From Pteria penguin (Eukaryota; Mollusca; Bivalvia; Pterioida; Pteriidae): a DNA stretch of 64,000 nucleotides. Positions 11,306-23,479 of the stretch are shown in pieces. Each line of letters starts with the position of its first letter. The first letter of the stretch is position 1. Position numbers and translations under genes: made by a program. The notes under the pieces were generated by a model. It saw only the letters and a list, made by a program, of their open reading frames with translations, had not been told where the DNA came from and searched no databases. The stretch covers positions 53,787,501 through 53,851,500 of the forward strand of contig CM068587.1 in the NCBI GenBank assembly GCA_035048485.1. Reading direction: 5' to 3'.

Positions 11306-12195
11306 GGCGTTATGAGAAGATCACACTAATAACTCTTTAGTATTAAAGCTGCTGTAAATAATATCTATTCCAGAATATGTAGAGTATGATTTCATACAGT
11401 GTGCTCTAAATCAAGAATCTGACAAGAGATTTATCTTATAGGACGTCATTTCATTCCTATGTTAAGACTGAACTGCATCTGAAAAGAGCCCTAGGATTTA
11501 CAGTAAACAAGGAAAATAAGCAAGGATAATCAAAGTACTTATAGTACACATAGACAGGGATATCAACCAATATTGGTTTAAGTTAAAAAATAAGAGATGT
11601 TTTAAACTTTTAGTGTAACACACATCATCACATCTAAAGTAGAATATCAGGATCTTTTAGCGATTTAATTGTTGACCACATTGGTCATTTGGAAGTCTTT
11701 AAAAATTCATAGACTTTATTGTATGTATTGTAACATTTCTAATATCGCTGTAATTTTGGCACAGTAGTAGATAATATCATGCACCTCCATACCGACACAG
11801 GCACGTATCTATATCTGATATGTTGTTTGTATTAAGGGAACTTCATCTGAGATGAAGGCGAGTATGCAATATTTGTGGTTTTCTTAATACATTACATAAT
11901 CTACTTCATCTCAATGTAGCTCCCTTAATACATAAAAGTTGAATGAGAACGAATACACGAATCCGGAGAGACAGAAACAATCAACATTCGTTCCTTATTC
12001 ATAGGAGTATAAAGAAAAGAGTATTATACATATCGATTCAATAGGACTTATAGGTAAAGATTTGTATAACAGTACCTTTGATTTACTCAAGCGTACACTC
12101 TACATTGTACGTATAGCTAACTATTTCTTTATAAGTTTAGTACAAAGGCCCCGTCCGTCCTTTAACCAGGAGAACAGTTCCATCGATCGATTGAA
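11306..12195. other. non-coding, with a small foldback MITE at 11829-11932
   Basis: The MITE ends TGTATTAAGGGA and TCCCTTAATACA are inverted, with mirrored CTTCATCTGAGATGAAG-type arms inside. No gene is seen in the rest. Confidence 0.6.
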
Positions 12196-12345
12196 TTTTT
12201 ACATCACTTTCATTCATATCGCGACATGGAAGCAGGAGGGAACCAGCCTCTAAAACATAGTGGCGCCATCCGGGAATCGAACTGGAATCGATCATCTGCA
12301 CCGCATTCAAGCTCTTTACCGCTATGCCAAATCTGTCCCTGGTAT
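12196..12345 (-). repeat. degenerate SINE family 2 copy followed by a G/T-rich tract
   Basis: ATCGCGACATGGAAGCAGG and GCGCCATCCGGGAATCGAA are the family 2 core and B-box complement. A poly-G/T stretch of about 100 bp follows (12345-12445). Confidence 0.65.
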
Positions 12346-13014
12346 TGTTTTTGTTTTGTTTTGTTTTGGGGGTTTTTTGGGGGGGGGTTAATTGGGGGTT
12401 GGGGGGTCTTTTTTTTGGGGGGGGGTTGTTTTGTTTTTGTTTTGTACACATTTTATGTCCTCATACATCTTCTGAATTCTGACTCTGCGACATACCTCTT
12501 TATAATTTTCCTCAACTTTTACTAGGTTTCCAAGCGACAAATCAAATTTTACATACTTTTCTGAATTTCAATGGAGAAATATATAAACCATGATGATTAT
12601 GGATACTTTCATATGAAATACTATTATACGTTTTCAAATTTTCACTGAAATAAAAACCGAGAGAAGTGTGAAGCTGTTTAAAGCTCATCTATAACACATA
12701 AAACTTATAACGGTAAAACATATCCGTAATAATTATGATTTGTTTTGTTCGTTTTCACTGGTCCAGTGGTCAGAATTATTTCACCTGTGCAGGGAAGCGT
12801 CAGTGTGTAATGATGGAGAAGACCCAGAATGCACAGGGAAAACAACATAAACTTAAACTGGTGCAATGTCTGGCCTCAATCTTCGCTAGCCCCGATATGG
12901 ATTTGAACCCAAAATTGGAGGTGAGAGGTTACAGCGAGTTTCAGCGCCTCTAGTATCTTATGGAAATTGTAATGATCTTGCATAGTTAGGAGGGTGGGAC
13001 AACGTGGCCCAAAC

Positions 13015-13205
13015 GCTTTGGTACTTGGTTTGGTACCGAGAGATCCGTGGCTCGAGTTCTGCCTTTCGGACGACACAGTAAAACCGATGCCCCGTGCCAC
13101 GATAGACATAGCACGTAAAGGATCCCTCACTGCTTCAGAGGGGTGCGGTGCAGAAGGCTTTCTGTACAATGTATCAGGTAGATGACGTCACCATATAAGC
13201 GCAAT
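13015..13205 (+). repeat. SINE family 1, degenerate copy
   Basis: Carries the body in plus orientation (CACAGTAAAACCGATG, GATCCCTCACTGCTTC, TCACCATATA). The tRNA head is damaged. Confidence 0.7.
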
Positions 13206-13223
13206 AATCTTGATATAACAAAC

Positions 13224-13385
13224 CAGTGGCGGATTTAGAGGGGGGCGGGGGGCCGCCCCCCCCCCTTCCCCCCTTTTTGGTCACATATTTACTAGTAAAA
13301 ATCCAGATTTTGCGCCAAAAATGGCTGAGAAGTTTGGCTAATACCCATGCGGCCCCCCTTTTCGGAAATCCTGGATCCGCCACTG
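13224..13385 (-). mobile_element. CAGTGGCGGATCCAG-family element, inverse orientation
   Basis: Starts CAGTGGCGGATTTAGAGGG and ends GGATCCGCCACTG. The interior is the reverse of the copies at 3028 and 59089 (TTACTAGTAAAAATCCAGAT), with G/C homopolymers just inside one end. Confidence 0.8.
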
Positions 13386-13587
13386 CAAATATCAAACAAA
13401 CATAAATGGAATACGAGTTGTTGAAAGTATTTAAAATATTTTCATGGAGACTATACACGACTGTAAACGACATTTACGTTAAATATAAATATTTAGACTT
13501 AATTCAGTTTTCTTGCAAACGTCAAAAAGCCACGTAGTCTGTACATGTATGTCCTTCTGAAGAAATTCTCAACACAAAATAAACTGC

Positions 13588-13593
13588 TTTATT
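13588..13593 (-). promoter_or_regulatory. candidate poly(A) signal of the quinone reductase gene
   Basis: AATAAA on the minus strand, about 215 bp beyond the stop codon at 13807. Confidence 0.4.
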
Positions 13594-13806
13594 ACTTCAA
13601 ACGTTTTAATAAATTTTACAATAAACCTGAGCAAAAGCGCAAATAGTAAATTCGCATAAAATCGCATACGGTAAAAATCTTTTTAAAAAGGATTATATTA
13701 CATGGTGTATCAATAAATTAATTTTTCAACAAACTAAGGGACTGAGTATATAAAACTAATGCATTTCGAGCGCTGAGATTCATGAAATTCTATCTACTGC
13801 CTTTTA

Positions 13807-16728
13807 TCATCTATCGTCGACGATATCATCTGTCAGTTCATCTTTATTCCGTGTCCCTAGATGATGAGCCACAGATGGCATCGTACCATTGGATATATGT
13901 TTTTCCACAATTTCTGGTTTAAATGTCAGAGTATTTTCAAGATCAAAGTCTCTCGTACATGGGAATGCTAATGGCTGCTCGAGGAATATTTTTTCCAACC
14001 GATTTTCCCAATTCTTTAGATAGTCTTTCCTGGTTTCGTCATTGACATTCAAAGTTTCGTAAGATAGATGGGGTCGTAGGACATCAAAGCCACACATTCT
14101 CAGAGCGCCATACTAAAGTAAAAAACATATTAAAACATGATATTAAGTGTGGTTCACTAACTACCTCTGGTATCTATTTCTCTAAAAGTTTTCCATTATT
14201 ATATGTATATATTTGTACTCTGTCGAAAAAGCATTATCAAATATCGAGGTGATTACTACACCATAAAACATAGATGATTTCTTCGTAATTTCTACAGACT
14301 GTCACTTTTTGTTTTTCTCCTCTTTGTTTTTGGAAATTTGGGGATTGTTGGGGGATGTCGTTTGGGGGTTGTATCGCGTTAAGCACTTCGGAAGAACGTG
14401 CCTTTTCTTTAATAATACGATCTATTTCGTTACAAAATCAGCGAGGATTGAAAACCCATTACTCCTGTAGAAGTGTCCATGGCAGACATGCCTTGACATC
14501 AGAAGATGATCACTCCTCTACAGATAACTTGTGGGAGAAATCTATATCTCGCTAACAAATTCGTAGTGCATCGCTAGAATAAGTCATGTGATCGCCAGAA
14601 TAAGTCAGGTGAAACAGAAGAGATTTACAGTATATATTGCAACGTCCTACACCAACCACGAGATCGATAATGTGAATAATTGCCGTCTGTGTGTGTGTGG
14701 AGAGAGAGGTGGGGGGGGGGGGGGCAGACATAAAGACAGATATACCGAGATAAGACATACAGACAGATGAGTAAGAGAGAGACAGATAAATAAACAGATG
14801 AGTGAGAGAGACAGACAGACAGACAAAGACGAGAGACAGGCGGACAGACAGATGACAGACAAACTGACAGAGATGAGAGACAGACATACTGACAGATAAA
14901 TACTGACAGAAATGAGAGTGATACCTGAATATGCCATAATGCTACGTTTATGTCTCCGTTTAATCCCACGGAAGACAGAGCTGCTTTGCTTCCGCCTGTG
15001 GTAATTGACAGTATAGCTCTTTTTCCCTGTAAAGAACGTGATCCAGCGTTAGTAACAGGAACTATGGAATATCCTATCACAGGAAAAATATAAAGTTCAA
15101 TTCGACTGTAATCTATTGCTTCCTGGTCGCTTTATCGCTACAAGTCGCTTTCGACAACATTGTAGATACACTGCGACATGACAACAGGAACAACATACTT
15201 TTTTAAATCATAAGTACTGATAGTAAGTACAGACAGCGGCCATTAATAATGGTCGTCTGCTTACTGTAGGAAAACATTAAGTCCTTGCCATTTTAACAGC
15301 TAAATCCTGTTGTATACAGCATCATATCTATGGTAGAATATCACTGAATGATTTGCTTATCACATTGTATGCGTCCTCTTCGAGAATTACGCAATGTCAC
15401 ATTCTTTTATGAGAAGAGGTCCGAAGCATTCCAAATGTAAAAATGGGGTATTACTTTAGTTTTATCATAAGCGATAATGCAAATTTTCAGTTATTTATTA
15501 TTAACATTAACATTGCAAATATATGAAAATCAACATCTGAATTCACTGGAGAAGCATACATAGATGTAATATTCTTTTCTCACACTTTTGGTAACAGTGC
15601 CGTAGTAAATCAAAAGATCGAAAAATATGATTTTAATTAGACACTAAGATAGATCCAGAGGTACCCCTCAAGATTTATCTTCAGTTTCCAATGAAATAGC
15701 CGTCAGATCCCAATGGATTTACCCAATCATCCAGGCGTTTGACAGTGAACCCATTAACAAGAATACAAGTTACCTTCATTAATCCTTTCTCCAACATATT
15801 GCCCGCTTCAAAATTGTAAGCAAATCCATTGACCAACACTTTGTCCAGCCAACCTTTGATGACCGCTGGAGCAGACGAAAAATAGAGCGGGAACTGAAAG
15901 ATGACTAGATCAGCCTTCTCGAGTTTTGTCATTTCGGAACTCCTTTCATCTGATAGTGTTCCGAGTCGGTAAGCTTTACCACTTTCCTCGTTATAATTAA
16001 ATGGTACATTTATTTCTAAAATAAAGTTAAAATAAAACTACACTAAATATATGTATATATAATCTTTGTTCTTTTATCCCATCCATCTACATTGCCGATT
16101 TGGTCAAGAATTCAGCTTTAAATTCTATTATTGTTTAATTGTAAAATAGTGGTTTTAAAACCTTTTCATAGTAGAAGTTAGAAAAAATGAGTAATGTAAA
16201 TCCCTCTCTGCCACATATCAGGGGTTTTTTTTTACAAATTGGAATAAGAAACAACATTAAGGTTTTTTAAAGCATAAATTTCCTCTACAAAATAAAAATC
16301 ATGATAACATATTTAGGATCTCAAATACACTGCTAATGTTTTTTTATTCGGGGGGTTTCTTGACCTAGTTTTCCGTAAAATCCTAAAAAATAGAAAATGA
16401 AATGTGCAAACAATAAAGTTCATGAATTGAAAGTGTCTCTGAGTTGAAAAAAAAGAAAATGAAACAAAACCTACGGACATGGAATTTTCTCAACAAGTAT
16501 GAATTCATTACCCTTTTCATGTAGCACATCGCTTCTGTTTGCTCTAGGGTCAAAGTCCTGCTCATGGAGGTCTGACACTTCAACTTTATATCCTTTAGTT
16601 TCCAAATGATTCACAGCGGTGTTCAAGAGTGCGCCATTGAATGACAGTTTGTCCGGATGTCCAAACACCACCAAAACTCGTTTCTGTTTCTCCTTACAAC
16701 TGAACACAAAGCGAGACAACTCTAACAT
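13807..16728 (-). CDS. NAD(P)H:quinone oxidoreductase (NQO1/NQO2 family), four exons
   Basis: Exons read on the minus strand: 16728-16512, 16015-15774, 15026-14925, 14112-13807. Phases match (1, 0, 0) and the total is 288 codons. The product is a cytosolic flavodoxin-fold FAD enzyme that reduces quinones by two electrons. Visible marks: beta-1 strand then GHP and SFNG (residues 23-32), SDL at 52-54, FQFPLY at 112-117 followed by KGWLDKV, TTGGS at 162-166, GLNGD at 174-178, LWxIQxG, CGF. The C-terminal end has SVAHHLG, as in the NQO1 tail that binds NAD(P)H and that NQO2 lacks. At the NQO1 active-site His (GxHGD) this protein has Asn, as in NQO2. The first coding residues (MLELSRF) are not family-like, and an acceptor-like TTCAG lies 14 codons before the first strand's end, so the true first exon may lie upstream of 16.7 kb. 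Confidence 0.88.
14690..14912. repeat. GACA/GAGA microsatellite in an NQO intron
   Basis: Degenerate GACA and GAGA units, preceded by a G run at 14709-14724, in the intron between exons 3 and 4. Long minus-strand frames across it (Ser/Leu/Val-rich) are artefacts. Confidence 0.9.
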
Positions 16729-17529
16729 TTGGAAAGCATTATGTATATCGAAAGCGAAACAAGATTTCATCATCCATATTAAAAAATACAAAAATGATTA
16801 CTTAGTATAATTTATATGGTAGATACATGTTTAGATATTTTATATGTGCAGTTATTTTGTATATGTTCATACATTTAAAGTGAAATGATAATGAATCTAC
16901 TTAACTTAATTTACGAAATCAGCACACTGGCTACGTTAACTCGAACAGAGCACGTGTAGCCATAGAAGTCATACCTCATAATGTTTTGTCTTTCTTCCCA
17001 GTTCTGACGAACATAAATATTGCACAGGAAGACCTTAAGCAACAAAATGAAAGCACGAATTCGCTGTAGTCGGCCCGTACTAACCACAGTACTTATGTAA
17101 ACGATTGGTTATGGATTTTCAATAATTTTACACGTTTAAATTCCCGTCTTTTGTGCAAGTATTATTTAGTATATATCAGGCATATAGTACTTGATTATTA
17201 CGCCCGGCTGCATTTTTGATTATATCGAACATGTGATATTTTTCCGACGAATGAGTGACAAGTATTATGTAAAAAAATAACAGGTAAGTACACGTTTACT
17301 GCGTCATTTCAGTTCTTTATATTCTTTGCAGGTTACCTGATACGAATAAATTTAATAAATAAGGTAAACGAAAAGCCATTTTGCACATTCCTTGGAGGAC
17401 TGATTTATTGTAGTCATTTACTTATCTATTTATTTGTATTGTATATTGAGGTGGGGGAGGAGGGCATCTGTACTTGGACCTTTTCCTTTAAATATCACAT
17501 ATTCGTACGATTTTTATGGGGAGAGGATG
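16729..17529. other. 5' region of the NQO gene, non-coding
   Basis: No further exon could be recognised. Any leader exon or promoter here is not identifiable by eye. Confidence 0.4.
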
Positions 17530-17704
17530 CATTGGCAGATTTAGTTGCAAACCCACCAACCCCCCATCGAACCCTCTTTATTTGAAAAATTTTACCTTAA
17601 AGGTCATTTTCGACCACTTTTTAGGGTTGCAACACCCACTTTCTGCAAAACATTGCTCATGGAAAGCTGCACCCCCTTTTTTTAAATTCTAGATCCGCCA
17701 ATGG
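17530..17704. mobile_element. dispersed element, variant of the GGCGGATCTAG family
   Basis: Starts TTGGCAGATTTAG and ends CTAGATCCGCCAA. The interior CATTTTCGACCA and AAAATTTTACC motifs recur in reverse at 21425-21575, so these two form a subfamily. Confidence 0.6.
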
Positions 17705-18470
17705 GGTGTATTTCTGTTTGAGTAGGATTTCCTTTTGTTGTATTTTCATCACATTGTGTCTTTTTTCTACATGACCTAATAATTACAAGATTTAGTCCTC
17801 CTTCGATGTCTCTTATTTATTATACACTGTTGTAACTATACCAGCAATCCTTATATCTCAAGAGAGGTGAGTGTACCTTCATCATCAACATAGTTTTGTA
17901 AGTAGAAAGTCTTCATAAATAAGTGGTTTGTCTGAAACACACACACACACACGTTTTCTATAAGCCTTTACATTTTGCCCTTCTTCATTATTTGTAATAT
18001 TACCATTTCAAATCGAAAGTTTTAAAGTGTAACGGAGTTCATCTGTAAATATTCATGAAGTAGTGGCGTAGCTGAATCTGAAAAAGTGGAAGGGCAAGGT
18101 TATAAATCAATTGAGAAAGCCAAATGTTTTTTAAAAGCCAAAATTATTATTTAAAAAAAAGCAACCTTTTAAAATTATTTTTGACAAAAATCCAAACTTA
18201 TTCAATTTTGTAAAGCGAAGCGGAGTAGTGAAAAAAGTGTGTACCACGTCAAACCATTTTATTTCTCAATAAATTGCAAAATTGTTAAACACAATCCTTA
18301 TAATTTAATTCAAAACAAGACTAACTTGGTTTCACATTTTGATTTTCAACAATAAACTGGACATAAAAATAGATTCATTGCAAATCGACGGTAAACTGGA
18401 CATAACAACGAAAGCGGATGAATATATATATGAATTAGCGTTTCCATATGTGGACGGGTCTAAGGAGCCT
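17705..18470. other. non-coding stretch
   Basis: A short (AC)n run at 17938-17952. Otherwise AT-rich without recognisable features. Confidence 0.4.
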
Positions 18471-18920
18471 ACTGTCCGCGCCACTCACTTTGTAAACCGA
18501 AAAATCTAGATTTTCACTTATTTATCTTTAAATAGTTTTACAAAATTAATATCAATAGACAGATAACTTTTGCTGTATGTTATATGTTTCTACGAAGAAG
18601 CATTCGTATTTTATAGGGAAAAATCATTTTAGATAGAGCGTTTTCTATGTTAATTTTGACGTGACGTCGCCAATGTTCTAGCATTGAGTCTATGGGAAAC
18701 TTGGCGACGTCACGTCAAAATTTAACATGGAAATCGCCCTATCTAAAATTGATTTTTTTTCTATAAAATGTGAACGCTTCTTCATACAAACATATAGCAT
18801 ACACCAAAAGTTACGACTAAACAAGATCTATCGAATGGTTTTGCCTTTTTGAAATTATTCTGAAGATAAATAACTGAAAATCCAGATTTTCCAGTTTCCA
18901 GAGTGAGTGGCGCGGACAGT
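18471..18920. mobile_element. 450-bp foldback MITE with ACTGTCCGCGCCACTCAC ends
   Basis: The two halves are inverted copies over nearly their whole length: ends ACTGTCCGCGCCACTCAC and its complement, then AAATCTAGATTTTCA-type motifs. A central pair around TTTTGACGTGACGTCGCC and its mirror sits near 18655-18720. It could form a long hairpin if transcribed. No ORF. Confidence 0.85.
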
Positions 18921-19647
18921 AACTAATTTCATGGAGTATAAAGCATAAAAGACAGCCAATCACATTTGCTGTTTTGTACAAAATTAAATTATATGTAAAT
19001 GAGCTTCGATTTGTATAAGGTCACATGTTGTATTGTGTCTTTGCAATATATGCCTCTACATAATACAAGTAATGACAGGGAAACAGAAATCGAAAGGTCG
19101 TGGTGGTGGTGGTGGTGGGGGAGGGCGGGGGTTACACGTGCATTTGTGTTCCCCACTTTTGATGGGTAGGACTCGTGTCCCCGGTCCTCATAAATTCCTG
19201 GCGTCCTTTGGAAATTAAAATGACCAAACATTCAGAGGAATCCAAGTGACTGAAGAAATAAGAACAAACTTTTTAAAGGGCAGGAAATTGACAACGACAC
19301 CACAAAATACACTATTCATATTTTACATCACCGTTAATCATATGAGTGGCGGCATAAAAGGGGTGCTAATATGGAATATGAAAATAACTTTTTAATCAAT
19401 CCCTTCCCTTTTCCGCCCTTTTCCGGACTCTACACAAACTACACACAGGTCATTGCATGGTCATTCCTGTTGGAGGGTGGGGTGATGGTTATACATCATT
19501 ATTATTTAGGAAGTGGGTGGTCTCCTCTGTGCTAAGCGGCACTTTAGAATAGATGTTAAAACATTTATAAGTGAACATATATAAGTATATAAATTTAGTG
19601 CATCAAATGCACATTTCGACAATATATGTCTCCTCAGTGATGCTCAT
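18921..19647. other. non-coding stretch
   Basis: A (GGT)n/G-rich tract near 19100-19130. Nothing else recognised. Confidence 0.4.
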
Positions 19648-19720
19648 GCAATCTCTCATGCAGAGGGCGCTACGCTACTCTCCGCTTAATAGGGTAGCGC
19701 CCTCTGTATGAGAAATTGGA
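19648..19720. repeat. short hairpin with CAGAGGGCGCTAC arms
   Basis: CAATCTCTCATGCAGAGGGC and its complement are separated by about 20 bases. Possibly a minimal MITE remnant. Confidence 0.6.
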
Positions 19721-21424
19721 TGCTCAAGGCCGAATCTGTAGAAAGGACCAATCTACATGCTGAGTTACGGCCCTTACCACTCTCTTGTGTGTGGATTGTA
19801 AAGGAACGACAACTCTGTTTTGGAGATTGGGAAAGTTAATGTCGATCAGTAAAAATTACAACACACTAGACAAACAAATAGTATCACGTACATTACGCAG
19901 GTTATGTAGGAAGTAAAACAGAACATAGGCCAAAAAAAAAAAAAACATAACTAGTTTAGATTTTGGGGTCCATTTTGAAAATGTTCTTCTACTATATCGC
20001 CACCTTAAGGAACTACGCAATGCTAGAAGATGTTCGTCATTGCTTCAGAAATACTTTCACATATTCTTCCAGTGGAGAGAGAGAGAGAGCGCTGTACAAG
20101 TGTATCTAAGAAATCATCTTTGCCGATGCAGATTTCACAATTTTCGAATCGAATGATTCTTGCATAGGAAGCGTTCCCAGTTTGTCGCCAGAGAGAAACC
20201 TTCAAGAATAAAATTAAATGCACCAGACATATATGTTTCGAACGTATAAATAAATCAACAGAAGTATTTGAGAAAGAGTTTTTCAAAACTTCGAGGATAA
20301 AACATAACAAAACATATGCCATTTTTCCATGGGGCTTGAAATCGCTAAAAACAGAGAGGGGGGACTATTATGTCTGACTTTTAGAAAAAGAAAAAACATG
20401 TGTTATTGGCCAAACGTTAACAGCATACATAGTATTGATAGTGGTCTTGATGTGGTATAGCTCGAGTAATATACCAATGCTGTAAACGCAGGAGTTTTCT
20501 TACATTCAGGCTAGTTAACTGACAGAAAATTTGAAAGCGAAACAATGCATATATATGCAACGAAAGGTTATTGCATTATTTGTGTCAAATTTCCAAAATT
20601 TTCCACCAGCGGGAGGGGGTAACCTTCGGCTTCATTTTGCCTACACTAAAAACATACCACGCTACGCCACTGTCTTCATTTGTAAAGTGTTTACAACGAT
20701 TTATGGAACGTTAGGGTGTTGGAGTACTTTCATTTACAAGTCAACATGAAAAGCACTTGTAAACACCCTATACTTCATGCCATTGAACTACTACTTACTA
20801 CATACAAATATTCAAATATAGTTTGATATTTCCCATTAAGAAGAACCTCTTTCGAATTTGTAAATTTTGCTATAGAGAATATTGTAAGAGCGCCACCCTT
20901 ATCACAATTCTACGCAATCGTGTAAATCTGTATCAGTATATGACGTCATACTGGATATTTCGATATTTCATTTGTCACACGACGGTATCGAAACGTGCCA
21001 ATACTGAAAAAGTTTGTCAACGAACTGATTGATAGCAAAAGTTTAAGCCAATTTATACCGAACGCAACGAGGTTATTTTGTTTACAATGCACATTTCACG
21101 AACGTTGCTACGTGCGACATGGCTAATTGTTTGCCGTGTATCAATCAACTATGGGAAATGAGCATCGAGACTGACAAGGCAGAGATTGATTAGTCAATGA
21201 CCTTAAGGTAATTTACACCGAATGTTACCTATACATGATTGGTCATTTTATCAAAATGTACGTCACGTTTGATGTTTACGAAGTTGCCTACCAGTAAATA
21301 TGGAGTAAAATTTCACATTTTTAATATTTAAAAATCTAAAATTCTAAATAGATCTACCAAAAAAAAAAAAAAAAAAAAAAAAATACTCCACCAGAATACA
21401 AATGAAGTTTGGACAATGTGTGCA
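19721..21424. other. non-coding stretch
   Basis: Contains a poly-A run at 21360-21383. Short frames only; no family resemblance. Confidence 0.4.
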
Positions 21425-21575
21425 TAGGCGGATTTAGACATTTTGAAATAAGGGGTTGCAGTCTCCCATGACTACTGTTCGGTCTGGAAGGAGGGGGGAT
21501 GCAGCCCTAAAAATGGTCGAAAATGACCTCTTTTTGGTAAAATTTTCCGACCAAAAGAAAGGGGGGGGGGGGGGG
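21425..21575. mobile_element. dispersed element, same subfamily as 17530-17704
   Basis: Starts TAGGCGGATTTAGAC and shares, in reverse, the GGTCGAAAATGACC and GGTAAAATTTT motifs of 17530-17704. The far end dissolves into a G run. A T/G-rich tract follows to about 21755. Confidence 0.55.
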
Positions 21576-21834
21576 GCTTGCAAACCTCTAATTCTAGATA
21601 ATATGAATGTGATATAGATTTAACATTTATAAACATTAAAGTGAGGTATTTACTGAAATATTTACTTTCCTTTTCTTGGGAGGGATGTTTGGTTTTTTGC
21701 TTTTTTTTGGTTTTGTTTTGTTTTGTTTTTTTTTTTTTGGGGGGGGGGGGGTTACAAAGTAGGTAGTGTTGATTACTCATAGTTTTCTTCTGATTTTGTT
21801 TTTCCAAGGAACATTTATCAAAGTTTCATAGTGT

Positions 21835-23165
21835 TCATAGTGGACATTCATGGACCCGGTGAAATAAGAGCTAAGACCAAATACTCGATACAAGAGGGTG
21901 TCCACAGTCAGAAGTGAGACGAGGTGCTCGATAGAAGAAGGGTGTCCCCTGTCAGAGGTGAGACTAGGTGCTCGATAGAAGAAGGGTGTCCCCTGTCAGA
22001 GGTGAGACGAGGTGCTCGATAAAAGAGGGTGTCCCCTGTCAGAGGTGAGACTAGGTGTTCGATAGAAGAAGGGTGTCCCCAGTCAGAGGTGAGACAAGGT
22101 GCTCGATAGAAGAAGGGTGTCCTCTGTCAGAGGTGAGACTAGGTGCTCGATAGAAGAAGGGTGTCCCCTGTCAGAGGTGAGACGAGGTGCTCGATAGAAG
22201 AAGGGTGTCCCTTGTCAGGTGAGACGAGGTGCTCGATAGAAGAGGGTGTCCCCTGTAGGGGGGGGGGCAAGGTGCTCGATAGAAGAGGGTGTCCCCTGTC
22301 AGAGGTGAGACAAGGTGCTCGATAGAAGAGGGTGTCCCCTGTCAGAGGTGAGACAAGGTGCCCGGTAGAAGAGGGTGTCCCCTGTCAGAGGTGAGACGAG
22401 GTGCTCGATAGAAGAGGGTGTCCCCTGTCAGAGGTGAGACGAGGTGCTCGATAGAAGAGCGTGTCCCCTGTCAGAGGTGAGACAAGGTGCTCGATAGAAG
22501 AGGGTGTCCCCTGTCAGAGGTGAGACAAGGTGCTCGATAGAAGAGGGTGTCCTCTATCAGAGGTGAGACAAGGTGCTCGATAGAAGAAGGGTGTCCCCTG
22601 TCAGAGGTGAGACAAGGTGCTCGATAGAAGAGGGTGTCCTCTGTCAGAGGTGAGACGAGGTGCCCGATAGAAGAAGGGTGTCCCCTGTCAGAGAGACTAG
22701 ATGCTCGATAGAAGAAGGTGTCCTCTGTCAGAGGTGAGACGAGGTGCCCGGTAGAAGAAAAGTGTCCCCTGTCAGAGGTGAGACGAGGTGCCCGGTAGAA
22801 GAGGGTGTCCCCTGTCAGAGGTGAGACGAGGCGCTCGATAGAAGAAGGGTGTTCCCTGTCAGAGGTGAAACGAGGTGCTCGATAGAAGAAGGATGTTCCC
22901 TGTCAGAGGTGAAACGAGGTGCTCGATAGAAGAGAGTGTCCCCTGTCAGAGGTGAGACGAGGTGCCCGGTAGAAGAGGGTGTCCCCTGTCAGAGGTGAGA
23001 CGAGGTGCCCGGTAGAAGAAGGGTGTCCCCTGTCAGTTGAGACTAGGTGCTCGATAGAAGAGGGTGTCCCCTGTCAGAGAGACTAGATGCTCGATAAAAG
23101 AGGGTGTCCCCTGTCAGAGGTGAGATTAGGTGCCCGGTAGAAGAGGGTGTCTCCTGTTTGACTGG
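21835..23165 (+). repeat. 43-44-bp minisatellite, close to 29 copies, grown inside a dispersed repeat
   Basis: The unit starts GAGACGAGGTGCTCGATAGA and ends GTCCCCTGTCAGAGGT. Sub-variants (CCCGGTAGAAG, CTCGATAAAAG, GAAGG versus GAGG) alternate in blocks. Both flanks (GGACATTCATGGACC at left; GACTGGCCACGTTCACCATG at right) and the unit itself match a single-copy dispersed repeat seen at 51130-51260, 54410-54550 and 55905-55995, so the array arose by amplifying an internal piece of that repeat. It is not a CRISPR array: repeats abut with no unique spacers. Confidence 0.93.
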
Positions 23166-23479
23166 CCACGTTCACCATGAATGTAAAAACACAGAAGGAA
23201 CTCTACTCTCTATTCTACTGCACTTTTATGAAAGGAATATGAAATATCACTATAGAAAGGGTCAAGCACCAGTAAGGCCTATAATAACTGTTCAGTGGAG
23301 CTCTCCTCGGGTAACTCCACGCTTCAAAGGAAATTAATATGTAAAGGACTCAAAAAGAAAAATCACCAGTGAGTGGTAACCAGACAGTGCTGTAGGAATT
23401 TCTTCTTTGACCAATGTCTGAGCCATAAGCTAGTTGTAATAGGACATTAAGTTTTCAAAACTTCTCAATCTGAAAATCC

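Noticed and set aside
12137..12451. Lys/Pro-rich minus-strand frames
   Set aside because: They come from a poly-G/T tract next to a SINE.
14625..14937. Ser/Leu-rich minus-strand proteins of about 100-150 aa
   Set aside because: They read through a GACA/GAGA microsatellite; only the first part (to 14925) is a true NQO exon.
21835..23165. CRISPR-like array of direct repeats
   Set aside because: Units abut without unique spacers, length drifts, no cas genes, and the surroundings are eukaryotic.
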